A stretch of 53,788 nucleotides of DNA from positions 1 through 53,788 of the forward strand of contig JBCDCE010000023.1 in the NCBI GenBank assembly GCA_039182515.1, read 5' to 3'. The notes under the pieces are model-generated. The model did not search any database. It had not been told where the DNA came from and saw nothing but the letters and a program-made list of their open reading frames with translations. A program made the translations under genes and the position numbers. This document shows positions 42,321-50,345 of the stretch, in pieces. Source of the stretch: JBCDCE01 sp039182515 (GTDB lineage Bacteria > Pseudomonadota > Alphaproteobacteria > Rhodobacterales > Rhodobacteraceae). Position 1 is the stretch's first letter, and every line of letters starts with the position of its first letter.

Positions 42321-43502
42321 TTAAGCTTGCGAGAACTTCAAAAGCTTGATGGCTGCGAAATCAGAGACATCCCCGCCGACCCGCTTCGTGGCATAGAAAA
42401 GCACATTGGGCTTTGCACTGAAGGGATCGCGCAGGATGCGCAGATCAGGGCGTTCGGCGACTGTGTAGCCGGCTGTGAAATCGCCAAAGGCAATTGGGTA
42501 AGCATCTGTGGCAATATCTGGCATGTCTTCAGCGACAAGCACGGGGTAGCCCAAGAGCCGCGCAGGCTCGCCCGCAGCAAGACCGTCAGACCACAAGAAA
42601 CGGCCATCCGCATCCTTAAGCTTGCGCACTTCGCCAGCCGTCTTTGAGTTGAGCACAAAGGACGCATTGGCGCGGTATTCAGCACCAAGCGCATAAACCA
42701 GATCCACAAGGCGCGCGGCATCGCCAATGGCACCATCTGCGCCCGTGGCAATGTAGCCAAGATTGCCCCAAGACCAGCTGGCCTCGTCAATCGCTGTATG
42801 GGTCAAGAAACCACGTGGCTTATCGACACCGTCACCAGAGACAAACGCGGCCGCTTCAGCGCGCGCAAAGCGATCCGCGATCTTGGCCGCGAGCCAACCC
42901 TCGATGTCAAACGCACTGTCGTCTAGCAAACGCTGCGAGGCTTTTGGTAATGCGCTGAGCTCATGCAAAGGGATTGCAATGCGCTCAATAGCAGGTGTTG
43001 ACGTCTCTGTGGTCGCAGCCGTTTCGCTGGCCCAACCATAGCCGAGATCGCTGCGGTCAACCAAAACGTCGTAGCTTGTCGCTTCAACATTCACGACCTG
43101 CGCAATCGAGCGGATGGAGGCTGTGGAATACAAAACCGATTGAATGCTGGCAGAGGTTTGCGGATCAACCAAATAGCCTCCGTCGCCCGCCACTGCAGTG
43201 GACATGGCTTTGCCCTCAAGATCAAGCGCGCGCAGCCCGTCTTCGTCGCCTGAGCGCACATAGGCATCAAAGGCTTTTTGGTGTGGTGCACTTTGTGCCT
43301 CGCCCGCCAAAGCAGGGCGGCCTGCGTGAAGTACCATTTTCTTTTCTAAAGTTGTCATACGATCGTCTCGCGTTTGCAGTTTGGTTTGAATGTCGTCTTT
43401 GAAGGTCTTGAGATCACACACGAAATCATTCATCGCGGCGCTCAGGCTTTGAGACAAAGGCACAGCGCTTTTGTCCCGAGAAGCTGTCTCAGGCTGGTTC
43501 AT
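42321..43502 (-). CDS. GTA major capsid protein, HK97 fold (orfg5 homologue)
   Basis: A 393-residue precursor. The first 100 or so residues are a scaffold-like delta domain with a coiled coil (FVCDLKTFKDDIQTKLQTRDDRMTTLEKKMVL), probably removed by the protease encoded just upstream. The shell domain follows, with GGYLVDPQTSASIQSVLYSTASIRSIAQVVNVEATSYDVLVD and WASETAATTETSTPAIERIAIPLHELSALPKASQRLLDDSAFDIEGWLA. It forms the T=3-like oblate head of GTAs and corresponds to rcc01687. Confidence 0.95.
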   Translation of the reverse strand: MNQPETASRDKSAVPLSQSLSAAMNDFVCDLKTFKDDIQTKLQTRDDRMTTLEKKMVLHAGRPALAGEAQSAPHQKAFDAYVRSGDEDGLRALDLEGKAMSTAVAGDGGYLVDPQTSASIQSVLYSTASIRSIAQVVNVEATSYDVLVDRSDLGYGWASETAATTETSTPAIERIAIPLHELSALPKASQRLLDDSAFDIEGWLAAKIADRFARAEAAAFVSGDGVDKPRGFLTHTAIDEASWSWGNLGYIATGADGAIGDAARLVDLVYALGAEYRANASFVLNSKTAGEVRKLKDADGRFLWSDGLAAGEPARLLGYPVLVAEDMPDIATDAYPIAFGDFTAGYTVAERPDLRILRDPFSAKPNVLFYATKRVGGDVSDFAAIKLLKFSQA

Positions 43503-43534
43503 TTATTGATCCTTTTGGTGAAAGTGAGTGCTGG

Positions 43535-44074
43535 CTAGAACGCCGCCAGCATCCGTCGCGCCTCCGCGATGGTGGCTAAAATCCCCAGATCGTCTTCTGG
43601 AGTTTTGTCGTCTTTTTTGGCCGCAACCGTGGCATCGTTGAGCATCGGAAAGGTCACGAGGGACACTTCCCAAAGATCGATTTCCGTGAGCAAGCGCTGC
43701 CCGGCCTCTGACTTTTTGGATTTCAATGTCCTGTAGCCAATGGAGAGCCCATCAATGGCGCGCGCGGTGAGCAGAGCGGCCGCTTCACGCGCTTTTTGCA
43801 CGTCTTCCAAAAGCCGCCCTTTGGCATAGAGGCCCACTTCGTCCACAGTGATGCTGTCCCAAACGCCAATGGGTGTGGCGGGATCGTGTTGCCAGAGCAT
43901 CTTAATCTGCCCAGGTCCGCTTTTGGCCTCTAGACACTTTTCATAGGCGCCGCGTTCAACGATATCGCCGCCGTTGTCCACGCGGCCAAACATCGAGGCA
44001 TAACCTTCGATCTGGTACTGATCCACAAGCCGCAAACTCTGGTCGCTAGTGCAAAATTTCTTTTCCAATTCCAT
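43535..44074 (-). CDS. GTA prohead protease, HK97 type (orfg4 homologue)
   Basis: A 179-residue S78-like serine protease. IEGYASMFGRVDNGGDIVERGAYEKCL, KMLWQHDPATPIGVWDSITVDEVGLYAKGRLL (catalytic His in LWQHD) and REAAALLTARAIDGLSIGYRTLKS (catalytic Ser in DGLSIGY) are visible. The ATG at 44074 is preferred over an upstream TTG at 44098. It processes the capsid precursor encoded 32 bp downstream. Confidence 0.94.
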   Translation of the reverse strand: MELEKKFCTSDQSLRLVDQYQIEGYASMFGRVDNGGDIVERGAYEKCLEAKSGPGQIKMLWQHDPATPIGVWDSITVDEVGLYAKGRLLEDVQKAREAAALLTARAIDGLSIGYRTLKSKKSEAGQRLLTEIDLWEVSLVTFPMLNDATVAAKKDDKTPEDDLGILATIAEARRMLAAF

Positions 44075-44087
44075 CGCTTGGGTCCTT

Positions 44088-44312
44088 TTATAGTCCAACC
44101 GTCAGCACAGACTGAAACGCCTGTGCCAAAATCGCGCCAACCACGCCAAACACGATCAACCAAAGCCGCTTTTCCACCCGCTCAATCACAATTTCCATGC
44201 GGTCGAGGCGTTTGGAAATCGAGGCAAACTGCACGTCCATGATCCGCTCATTGGCCGCAATCCTGTGTGCGGGCAGGCAATCGAAAGCATCAAGCGGCGG
44301 GCGGTCAGTCAT
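44088..44312 (-). CDS. GTA head formation protein (orfg3.5, rcc01685 family)
   Basis: A 74-residue protein: MTDRPPLDAFDCLPAHRIAANERIMDVQFASISKRLDRMEIVIERVEKRLWLIVFGVVGAILAQAFQSVL. A helical segment (about 28-48) precedes a C-terminal membrane-like helix (49-70). The rcc01685 family is needed for head formation in R. capsulatus. It overlaps the portal gene by 8 bp. Confidence 0.9.
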   Translation of the reverse strand: MTDRPPLDAFDCLPAHRIAANERIMDVQFASISKRLDRMEIVIERVEKRLWLIVFGVVGAILAQAFQSVLTVGL

Positions 44313-45480
44313 GCCCGGCCTCTATCTCTTCCGCAGGCAAGCCCAAGAGCGAGCGTTTCTCCGCTCGAGTCAAAAACTCTGCCTTGGCAACCCGCGCCCA
44401 TTGCTGGTCGCGCTCGGAGGCCAAGGCGCTCACCTGATCGAGATCGGCCTTGAGCCAGAGATCCGGCTCATCTTCGCCGCGCAACCATTGCGACAAAGCC
44501 GCCCCAACGCGGCCCACCAGAGGCAGGACCGTCAATCGGTAAAAGGCGCGGTTGGCTTCGGCGTAATTGGCGTAGGTGGCATCTCCTGGAATGCCCAACA
44601 GCATGGGCGGCACACCAAAGGCCGTGGCAATCTCACGCGCTGCCGCCTCTTTGGTTTTTTGAAATTCCATATCTGAGGGCGAGAAGCCCATAGGCCGCCA
44701 ATCCAAGCCCCCTTCGAGCAACATCGGTCGGCCTGCATTGCGCGCGCCTTGGTGGTGGTTTTCGATCTCAACGACCAGGCGGTCCAATTGCTCAGCGCTT
44801 AAAGTGTCGAAGCCTTCGGCACCTGAATAAACAAACGCACCCGACGGGCGAGCTGCGTTGTCGAGCAAACCCTTGGACCAACGCGAGGCTGAGTTGTGCA
44901 CATCCACCGCCATAGAGGCTGCGGACAATGGGCTAAGGCCACGGTGGTCGTCTTGCGGGTGAAAGGCACGGATATGGCAAATCGGGCAAAAATCTTCGCT
45001 CACATCAAAGCGCGTTTTCTTGCCATCGACGTTATAGGTGTAGCCCACGGGCCAGCCATCGTTACCCGAAATCACCTCCACGCGGTCAGAGCGAAGCACG
45101 TGCAACTCCAGGCCGCCACCACCCAACAGGCTGACTTTAATAAACGCGTCCCCGGTCAACAGAAGTTGCCCGAAAAGCGCTTCCAAAAACGCGCCACGCG
45201 CTTGAAAGAGGTTGGGCTGATCAAGGGCCGAGAGGATCGGGTGTTGTGCATAGCGCTGCGCGCCATCTTGCAGCACCAAGGGCACGGCTGCAGCAGCCTC
45301 AGAGATCAGTTTGACCGCGCGAAAGCCCACGGGATTGCTCACAAATCCCGCGCGTGTTAGCGTTGTGCTTTCCCGCTGGGTCCAAGAGACATTTTGCGAG
45401 CTGCGGTAAGCAATGGCAGGTCCTTGCCCACGCGATTTTTGCTCCGGTGGCAAGGCTTTGCCCCGGCGAAGGAAGTTCAT
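44305..45480 (-). CDS. GTA portal protein (orfg3 homologue)
   Basis: A 391-residue HK97-type portal: MNFLRRGKALPPEQKS, TRAGFVSNPVGFRAVKLISEAAAAVPLVLQD, AFLEALFGQLLLTGDAFIKV and the C-terminal LGIPGDATYANYAEANRAFYRLTVLPLV, a hallmark. A GTG just upstream at 45483 is 8 nt after AAGGAG and might be the true start. It forms the DNA gate at one capsid vertex and binds the terminase. Confidence 0.95.
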   Translation of the reverse strand: MNFLRRGKALPPEQKSRGQGPAIAYRSSQNVSWTQRESTTLTRAGFVSNPVGFRAVKLISEAAAAVPLVLQDGAQRYAQHPILSALDQPNLFQARGAFLEALFGQLLLTGDAFIKVSLLGGGGLELHVLRSDRVEVISGNDGWPVGYTYNVDGKKTRFDVSEDFCPICHIRAFHPQDDHRGLSPLSAASMAVDVHNSASRWSKGLLDNAARPSGAFVYSGAEGFDTLSAEQLDRLVVEIENHHQGARNAGRPMLLEGGLDWRPMGFSPSDMEFQKTKEAAAREIATAFGVPPMLLGIPGDATYANYAEANRAFYRLTVLPLVGRVGAALSQWLRGEDEPDLWLKADLDQVSALASERDQQWARVAKAEFLTRAEKRSLLGLPAEEIEAGHD

Positions 45481-45527
45481 CACGAATAGTACTCCTTAAG
45501 AGGAAGGATCTGTGGAGGGACCGCGCA

Positions 45528-46931
45528 TCACAATGCGCGCAGAGCGGGTTTGCTGGGCGCGACGCTTTTGACAAGCAGATGGGTTATGGCCCACACCATG
45601 GCATCGAGCCGGTCAGGAGAGCCTTTGCTCTGAAAGCCCTCAAATGTCATGTTTCGCATTTGACTCTCAAGCGCATCGAGCCCCTTCCGGTGCCCAATCC
45701 GATTTTGTTCGTAAAGCAGGGCCACAGGCTGGGCCCGCGCAACTTTGCTGAGCCGGGCATGGACCTTTTTGTAGACAACACTGGGTGCGTGCTGCCGCAA
45801 AACAGTTTCCACCAGATCACCACCTTGGTTCACTTCTGCAATCACACAATCCGCTCCATGGGCTTCATAAGCCTGCGCCACGGCCCGCGCCCAGGTTTGC
45901 GGAGAGGCCGCACTCACCGAGCAATCCGCGAGAACTTCGCCCAAGCCGCCGCCTTTTTCATCGCGCGAAGAGCCCGCAACGATGATCCCACATTCATCTG
46001 AGCCAGAATGCCCCGTTACGGGCGGATCCACTGCAATCACAATGCGATCAAAGCCTTCAAGCGGCTCTTTGGTGCGCGCGCGCGCCACCATTTCATGAGA
46101 CCAAAGCGCGCCTTCGAGGTTTTGCTCGAAGACACCGTCGAGCTCCTGGCGACCAAGCCGCGTACCCGCGTATCTGTTGCGCACTTCTTGAATGAAGCTT
46201 TCTGCTAAAAAGGCAGAATTGGCTTCCGTTGGCGCTTGCGTAATCACCGTATTGTCGCGCTCCAAAAGCACACGCAGCAAATCAATGGGCCGCGGCGTTG
46301 TGGTGACGCATTGCTGAGGCGCCTCCCCCAAACGCAGCGCAAATTGCAGCATATCCCAGCATTTTTCAGGCTCTTTCCATTTGGCCAATTCATCTACCCA
46401 CGCGCCATCAAATTGCGGGCCGCGCAGCGCTTCGGGATCACTGGCCGAAAAAGCCTGGGCCCGGGCCCCATTGGGCCAAACCAGCGTGCGTTGACTTTCT
46501 TTCCAAACAGGCAACCGGTCGGGCGGCGTACAAGCCAAAATCCCACTGTCGCCAAAAATCATAATATCGCGCACTTGGTCATACGTCTGGCCAACAAGCG
46601 CCAGATTCGAGCAACGCCCCGGATCTTGGGGAGAATCTCCTTCAACCATGCTGCGCACCCATTCACTGCCAGCGCGTGTTTTGCCAGCACCTCGTCCGCC
46701 TAAGACCAACCAGGTTTTCCAATCGCCTTCAGGCGGGATTTGATGATCATGGGCCCAAAACTCGAAAAGATAAGGCAAAGCCAAAAGCGCGTTGTCACTT
46801 AGGTCCGCGAGGAACTCTGTTTGCACCGCAACATCTTCTGACGCGAGCCAAGCGCTGGCAGACCTCATGTCTTGCGGCTCCAAGGTCGAGGTCTGAGACG
46901 TGGCTTGATTGCTCTGTGATACGGAGGTCAT
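45528..46931 (-). CDS. GTA large terminase (orfg2 homologue)
   Basis: A 467-residue packaging motor and nuclease. Walker A is GGRGAGKT (residues 78-85, in TWLVLGGRGAGKTRAGSEW) and Walker B is in FDGAWVDELAKWKEPEKCWDML. RNase H-like nuclease acidic residues lie in RIVIAVDPPVTGHSGSDECGIIV and the later DRLDAMVWA segment. The start at 46931 follows GAAGAGAAGG; a Met at 46868 (MRSASAWLASEDVAVQ) matches the conserved region better and is an alternative. GTA terminases package random host DNA. It overlaps orfg1. Confidence 0.95.
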   Translation of the reverse strand: MTSVSQSNQATSQTSTLEPQDMRSASAWLASEDVAVQTEFLADLSDNALLALPYLFEFWAHDHQIPPEGDWKTWLVLGGRGAGKTRAGSEWVRSMVEGDSPQDPGRCSNLALVGQTYDQVRDIMIFGDSGILACTPPDRLPVWKESQRTLVWPNGARAQAFSASDPEALRGPQFDGAWVDELAKWKEPEKCWDMLQFALRLGEAPQQCVTTTPRPIDLLRVLLERDNTVITQAPTEANSAFLAESFIQEVRNRYAGTRLGRQELDGVFEQNLEGALWSHEMVARARTKEPLEGFDRIVIAVDPPVTGHSGSDECGIIVAGSSRDEKGGGLGEVLADCSVSAASPQTWARAVAQAYEAHGADCVIAEVNQGGDLVETVLRQHAPSVVYKKVHARLSKVARAQPVALLYEQNRIGHRKGLDALESQMRNMTFEGFQSKGSPDRLDAMVWAITHLLVKSVAPSKPALRAL

Positions 46932-47163
46932 GTTTGGCCTTCTCTTCAACAACGGCGAGTTTGGCTTGCATCAAATTGTGCAAAAGCCCCACGAGATCAC
47001 GCGCGGAGTTTTCGCTGCTTGCGAAGTGTTCAAGTTGCGCATCGATAATGCGTTCAAAAAGCTCAACTTGGCGAAGGCGCATATCAAGCGAGCTTTCATC
47101 AAGCGGAGCGGAGGAGTCCTTACTTGCATCTTCGGACGGAAGATTTGTGTCGTTATCAATCAT
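46795..47163 (-). CDS. GTA small terminase (orfg1 homologue)
   Basis: A 122-residue protein starting MIDNDTNLPSEDASKDSSAPLDESSLDMRLRQVELFERIIDAQLEHFASSENSARDLVGLLHNLMQAKLAVVEEKAKHDLRI: a disordered acidic N-terminus then long helices typical of GTA TerS. The C-terminal 45 or so residues (HEVCQRLARVRRCCGANRVPRGPK) are encoded where orfg2 also reads, and look basic. In R. capsulatus, TerS (rcc01682) binds DNA weakly and non-specifically, in line with random packaging. No strong Shine-Dalgarno sequence is visible; it is the first gene of the cluster. Confidence 0.85.
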   Translation of the reverse strand: MIDNDTNLPSEDASKDSSAPLDESSLDMRLRQVELFERIIDAQLEHFASSENSARDLVGLLHNLMQAKLAVVEEKAKHDLRITEQSSHVSDLDLGAARHEVCQRLARVRRCCGANRVPRGPK

Positions 47164-47209
47164 GAAAGGGCGTTGCCTTAGGTTGCGAGGGCGCCTCCAA
47201 TATGAGGAC

Positions 47210-47242
47210 AAAAAAAACGGCCCCGAGCGTGCTCGTGCCGTT
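47210..47242 (-). terminator. Rho-independent terminator after mltG, before the GTA cluster
   Basis: On the minus strand a long stem (47237-47242 with 47216-47221, and 47231-47235 with 47224-47228, small bulges) is followed by an uninterrupted T-run (A-run 47210-47217 on the plus strand). It should end transcripts from fabF-mltG and separates them from GTA orfg1, 46 bp further on. Confidence 0.88.
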
Positions 47243-47370
47243 GACCCTAATATCGACCCAATTATCCTATCTTGCCTGAAGGTGTACTTTCGACCGTTCG
47301 CACTGTCAAAGGAATTCGTGCCGCCGCGGACTGCGTCCCAGCGATTAATCCCCTGTTAATAAATGCGAAT

Positions 47371-48522
47371 TCAGTTGTTGTTGCGTTGCGCTTCGATCTC
47401 GCGCCACCGCGCCACGTTCTGATTGTGCTCCGCCAAGGTCACCGCAAAGGCATGGCCGCCCGTGCCGTCCGCCACAAAGAAAATGTAGGGCGTATCATCG
47501 GGATCCAGAACCGCTTCAATGCTCGCACGACCAGGATTGGCAATAGGCGTGGGCGGCAAACCTTCGATGATATAGGTGTTATAAGGCGTGCCCGCGCGCA
47601 GCTCGCTTCGGCGCAACCCGCGCCCCAACACAGACTTCCCTTCGGTGATACCATAGATCACGGTCGGGTCTGTTTGGAGACGCATGCCACGCTCAAGCCG
47701 GTTCACGAAGACCGAGGCCACTTGGCGCCGTTCTTCGGCCAGCCCCGTTTCTTTCTCCACAATAGAGGCCAAGATCAACGCCTCTTCTGGAGAAAGCAAA
47801 GGCCCTGCTTGGGAGCGGTCGCCCCAAGCCGCTTGCAATATACGCTCTTGCTGCGCGGTCATGCGGGCTAAAAGCTCTTGGCGGTCGTCGCCGGGCGCAA
47901 TCGGATAATTGCCGGGTGCCACAGCGCCTTCTTCGGGCACCTCCCCAATTTCACCGGTCAGCAGATCATTGGCTCGAACGGCTTCTACCACGCCCCAAAC
48001 CGTGGTGCCTTCTGCCACCACAAGACGGAACTGCGTGCCTGCGCCGTCTTTGGCCGTTTCATAAGCAGCAGGTTTCGGCTCGGTTATGTCAAAGCGGACC
48101 TGTTCTTCATAGCGGCCGGTTTGCGGATTAAGCTCGCGCACCCGCGCGGCATTGCGGGTCACACCAACAGTATAGACAACTTCAGTCCCGCAGGTGCTCG
48201 GTCCACCGTCTGTCAAGACTTCCAGCACATCCTCCATGGAGGCGCCAGCCTCCACCAGATAGTTGCCGAACTTCAGATCATTTTGACGATCCGCGTAATC
48301 CGCAACAATGCGAAACAGCCGCGCGCTGGAAATGGTGCCATCCCGCTCGAGCTGGGAGGATAATGCCGCAAACCGCGCCCCACGAGGCACTTCCACACAG
48401 GTCGAAGCCACCAAGGGACCCTCCGCCCGGTAGGCTTGGTTGGCCAACATGATACCGCTGCCGGCCAAAAAGAGCGCAACGATTGTAACGGTCAGGAAGT
48501 TCGACACCACGTGGCGCCACAT
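47371..48522 (-). CDS. mltG: Endolytic murein transglycosylase MltG
   Basis: A 383-residue inner-membrane lytic transglycosylase. One membrane segment lies at residues 8-28 (NFLTVTIVALFLAGSGIMLA). The YceG/MltG domain shows SFG-like FAALSSQLERDGTIS, KFGNYLVEAGASMEDVL and the catalytic EKET (256-259, LASIVEKETGLAEERRQVASVFVNRLERGMRLQTDPTVIYGI). It cuts nascent glycan strands and sets their length. Its ATG overlaps the fabF stop by one base (TAATG), so it is translated after fabF. A strong terminator follows. Confidence 0.95.
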   Translation of the reverse strand: MWRHVVSNFLTVTIVALFLAGSGIMLANQAYRAEGPLVASTCVEVPRGARFAALSSQLERDGTISSARLFRIVADYADRQNDLKFGNYLVEAGASMEDVLEVLTDGGPSTCGTEVVYTVGVTRNAARVRELNPQTGRYEEQVRFDITEPKPAAYETAKDGAGTQFRLVVAEGTTVWGVVEAVRANDLLTGEIGEVPEEGAVAPGNYPIAPGDDRQELLARMTAQQERILQAAWGDRSQAGPLLSPEEALILASIVEKETGLAEERRQVASVFVNRLERGMRLQTDPTVIYGITEGKSVLGRGLRRSELRAGTPYNTYIIEGLPPTPIANPGRASIEAVLDPDDTPYIFFVADGTGGHAFAVTLAEHNQNVARWREIEAQRNNN

Positions 48523-49781
48523 TACTCAGCGGCTCCCATGATCAAACAGGCGTTCGTGCCTCCAAAGCCAAAGGAATTGGACATCACGTATTTGATTGCA
48601 CGTTCGCGTTTTTCAGCGCCGACCAAATCAATGGTTGGCTCCGCATCAATATCATCAAGATTGAGCGTTGGTGGCGCGACCTGGTCGCGCAACGCCAGAA
48701 TACTGAAGATGGCTTCAATGGCCCCCGCAGCCCCCAAAAGATGCCCCGTGGAGGACTTGGTTGAGCTCATAGACGCACTGCTTGCGGCATCGCCTAAGAG
48801 CCGCTCGACAGCGCCCATCTCTATGGTGTCGGCCATGGTCGAAGTGCCATGAGCGTTCACGTAATCAATTTGGTCCACTGTGATACCCGCGCGTTTCACA
48901 GCCGCCCGCATCGCGCGTTCAGCGCCTTCGTGATCGGGGGGTGGGGCTGTGATGTGATACGCGTCACCGCTTAAACCATAGCCCAGAACTTCGGCATAGA
49001 TCTTGGCCCCGCGCGCTTTGGCATGCTCATATTCTTCGAGAACAAGCACGCCCGCACCTTCGCCCATCACAAAGCCATCGCGGTCTTTGTCCCAAGGGCG
49101 GCTGGCTTTGGTCGGATCGTCCGCCCATTTTGTGCTCAGCGCTTTACAGGCGTTAAAGCCCGCAATGCCCAGAGGCGAAATGGCGCTCTCCGCACCACCT
49201 GCAATCATCACATCCGCATCATCAAGTGCGATTAAACGCGCCGCGTCACCAATGGCATGCGCGCCTGTGGAACATGCTGTTACCACCGCGTGGTTTGGGC
49301 CTCGGAAGCCATATTTGATCGACACCTGGCCGCTGGCCAAGTTGATCAAAGATCCAGGGATGAAAAATGGAGACACACGGCGCGGCCCGCGCTCTTTGAG
49401 CAAAACGGCCGTATCGGCAATCGAATTGAGCCCGCCGATGCCAGAGCCGATCATCACGCCCGTGCGATTTTGCTCTTCTCGGTCTTCGGGTTTCCAGTCC
49501 GCGTCGTCCAAAGCTTGCGCGGCACTGGCCATAGCATAGACGATGAAGTCGTCTATTTTGCGCCGATCTTTGGCGTCCATGTAAGCATCGGCATTGAACG
49601 TGCCGTCGGTGCCATCGCCCATAGGCACTTCGCAAGCGTAGGTTGTGGCCATAGCACTTGGGTCAAAACGCGTGATGCCGCCTGCCCCAGATTGACCGTC
49701 CAAAATGCGAGACCAGCTCGCCTCCACACCATCTGCAAGTGGTGTGACCATCCCCAGCCCTGTCACGACAACCCGACGCAT
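48522..49781 (-). CDS. fabF: 3-oxoacyl-ACP synthase II (FabF)
   Basis: A 419-residue condensing enzyme that elongates acyl-ACP with malonyl-ACP. The nucleophile C170 is in AVVTACSTGAHAIGDA, with histidines in YVNAHGTSTMADTIE and KSSTGHLLGAAGAIEA. It starts after the strong TAAAGGAGGTGCGGC. It lies 137 bp downstream of acpP beyond a terminator and is co-translated with mltG. Confidence 0.96.
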   Translation of the reverse strand: MRRVVVTGLGMVTPLADGVEASWSRILDGQSGAGGITRFDPSAMATTYACEVPMGDGTDGTFNADAYMDAKDRRKIDDFIVYAMASAAQALDDADWKPEDREEQNRTGVMIGSGIGGLNSIADTAVLLKERGPRRVSPFFIPGSLINLASGQVSIKYGFRGPNHAVVTACSTGAHAIGDAARLIALDDADVMIAGGAESAISPLGIAGFNACKALSTKWADDPTKASRPWDKDRDGFVMGEGAGVLVLEEYEHAKARGAKIYAEVLGYGLSGDAYHITAPPPDHEGAERAMRAAVKRAGITVDQIDYVNAHGTSTMADTIEMGAVERLLGDAASSASMSSTKSSTGHLLGAAGAIEAIFSILALRDQVAPPTLNLDDIDAEPTIDLVGAEKRERAIKYVMSNSFGFGGTNACLIMGAAE

Positions 49782-49859
49782 GCCGCACCTCCTTTAGTCT
49801 TTGGCGGTGTCATAGCCGCCACGCGGGGGCGCTTGCAAGCAAGAGGCCCTCCGCAAATG

Positions 49860-49889
49860 AAAAAACGGCAGCTTGTCTCCAAGCCGCCG
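49860..49889 (-). terminator. Rho-independent terminator between acpP and fabF
   Basis: On the minus strand a 10-bp stem (49880-49889 with 49866-49875, one G-T pair) with a 4-nt loop is followed by six Ts (A-run 49860-49865). It lies 29 bp after the acpP stop, so much acpP mRNA would be monocistronic, fitting the large amount of ACP a cell needs. Confidence 0.88.
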
Positions 49890-49918
49890 CTTCAAACCTG
49901 TTCGCACACCGAGGTGCT

Positions 49919-50155
49919 TTAGTCAGCGGATTTCTCTATAAAGCCGACTGCATCGCCAAATGTTTGGATTGTCTCTGCTGCATCGTCTGGAATCTCGATG
50001 CCAAACTCTTCTTCAAAAGCCATCACAAGCTCAACCGTGTCGAGACTGTCCGCACCCAGATCATCGATAAAAGACGCAGATTCGATAACTTTCGCTTCTT
50101 CTACGCCCAGGTGTTCAACAACGATTTTTCTTACACGTTCTGTAATAGTGCTCAT
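49919..50155 (-). CDS. acpP: Acyl carrier protein
   Basis: A 78-residue acidic carrier protein. The serine of DSL, S37 in DDLGADSLDTVELVMAFEEEFGIEIPDD, receives the 4'-phosphopantetheine arm. The start at 50155 (MSTITERVRKIVVEHLGVEE) follows GATGAGGAGTGTC. It lies 190 bp after fabG, a gap long enough for its own promoter, and is followed by a strong terminator. Confidence 0.97.
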   Translation of the reverse strand: MSTITERVRKIVVEHLGVEEAKVIESASFIDDLGADSLDTVELVMAFEEEFGIEIPDDAAETIQTFGDAVGFIEKSAD

Positions 50156-50345
50156 GACACTCCTCATCCTTCTCTAGAGCCTTAAAGCTCAAATTGCCCG
50201 ATAGCCTCGGAGACTGACGGGTGCCTACAATGAGGCAATTATCGGCAGTTCGGCCTAGCCCTTTGCCAAGATGCGCCGCCCTTAACACACTTTCCACAAG
50301 ACGCAAATGTTTTCACACCACCGTACGCTCATAGCGGCGCTGCAC

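Noticed and set aside
33399..47163. Interpretation as an ordinary prophage
   Set aside because: There is no integrase, repressor, replication or attachment site, and the gene set and order match GTA clusters exactly.
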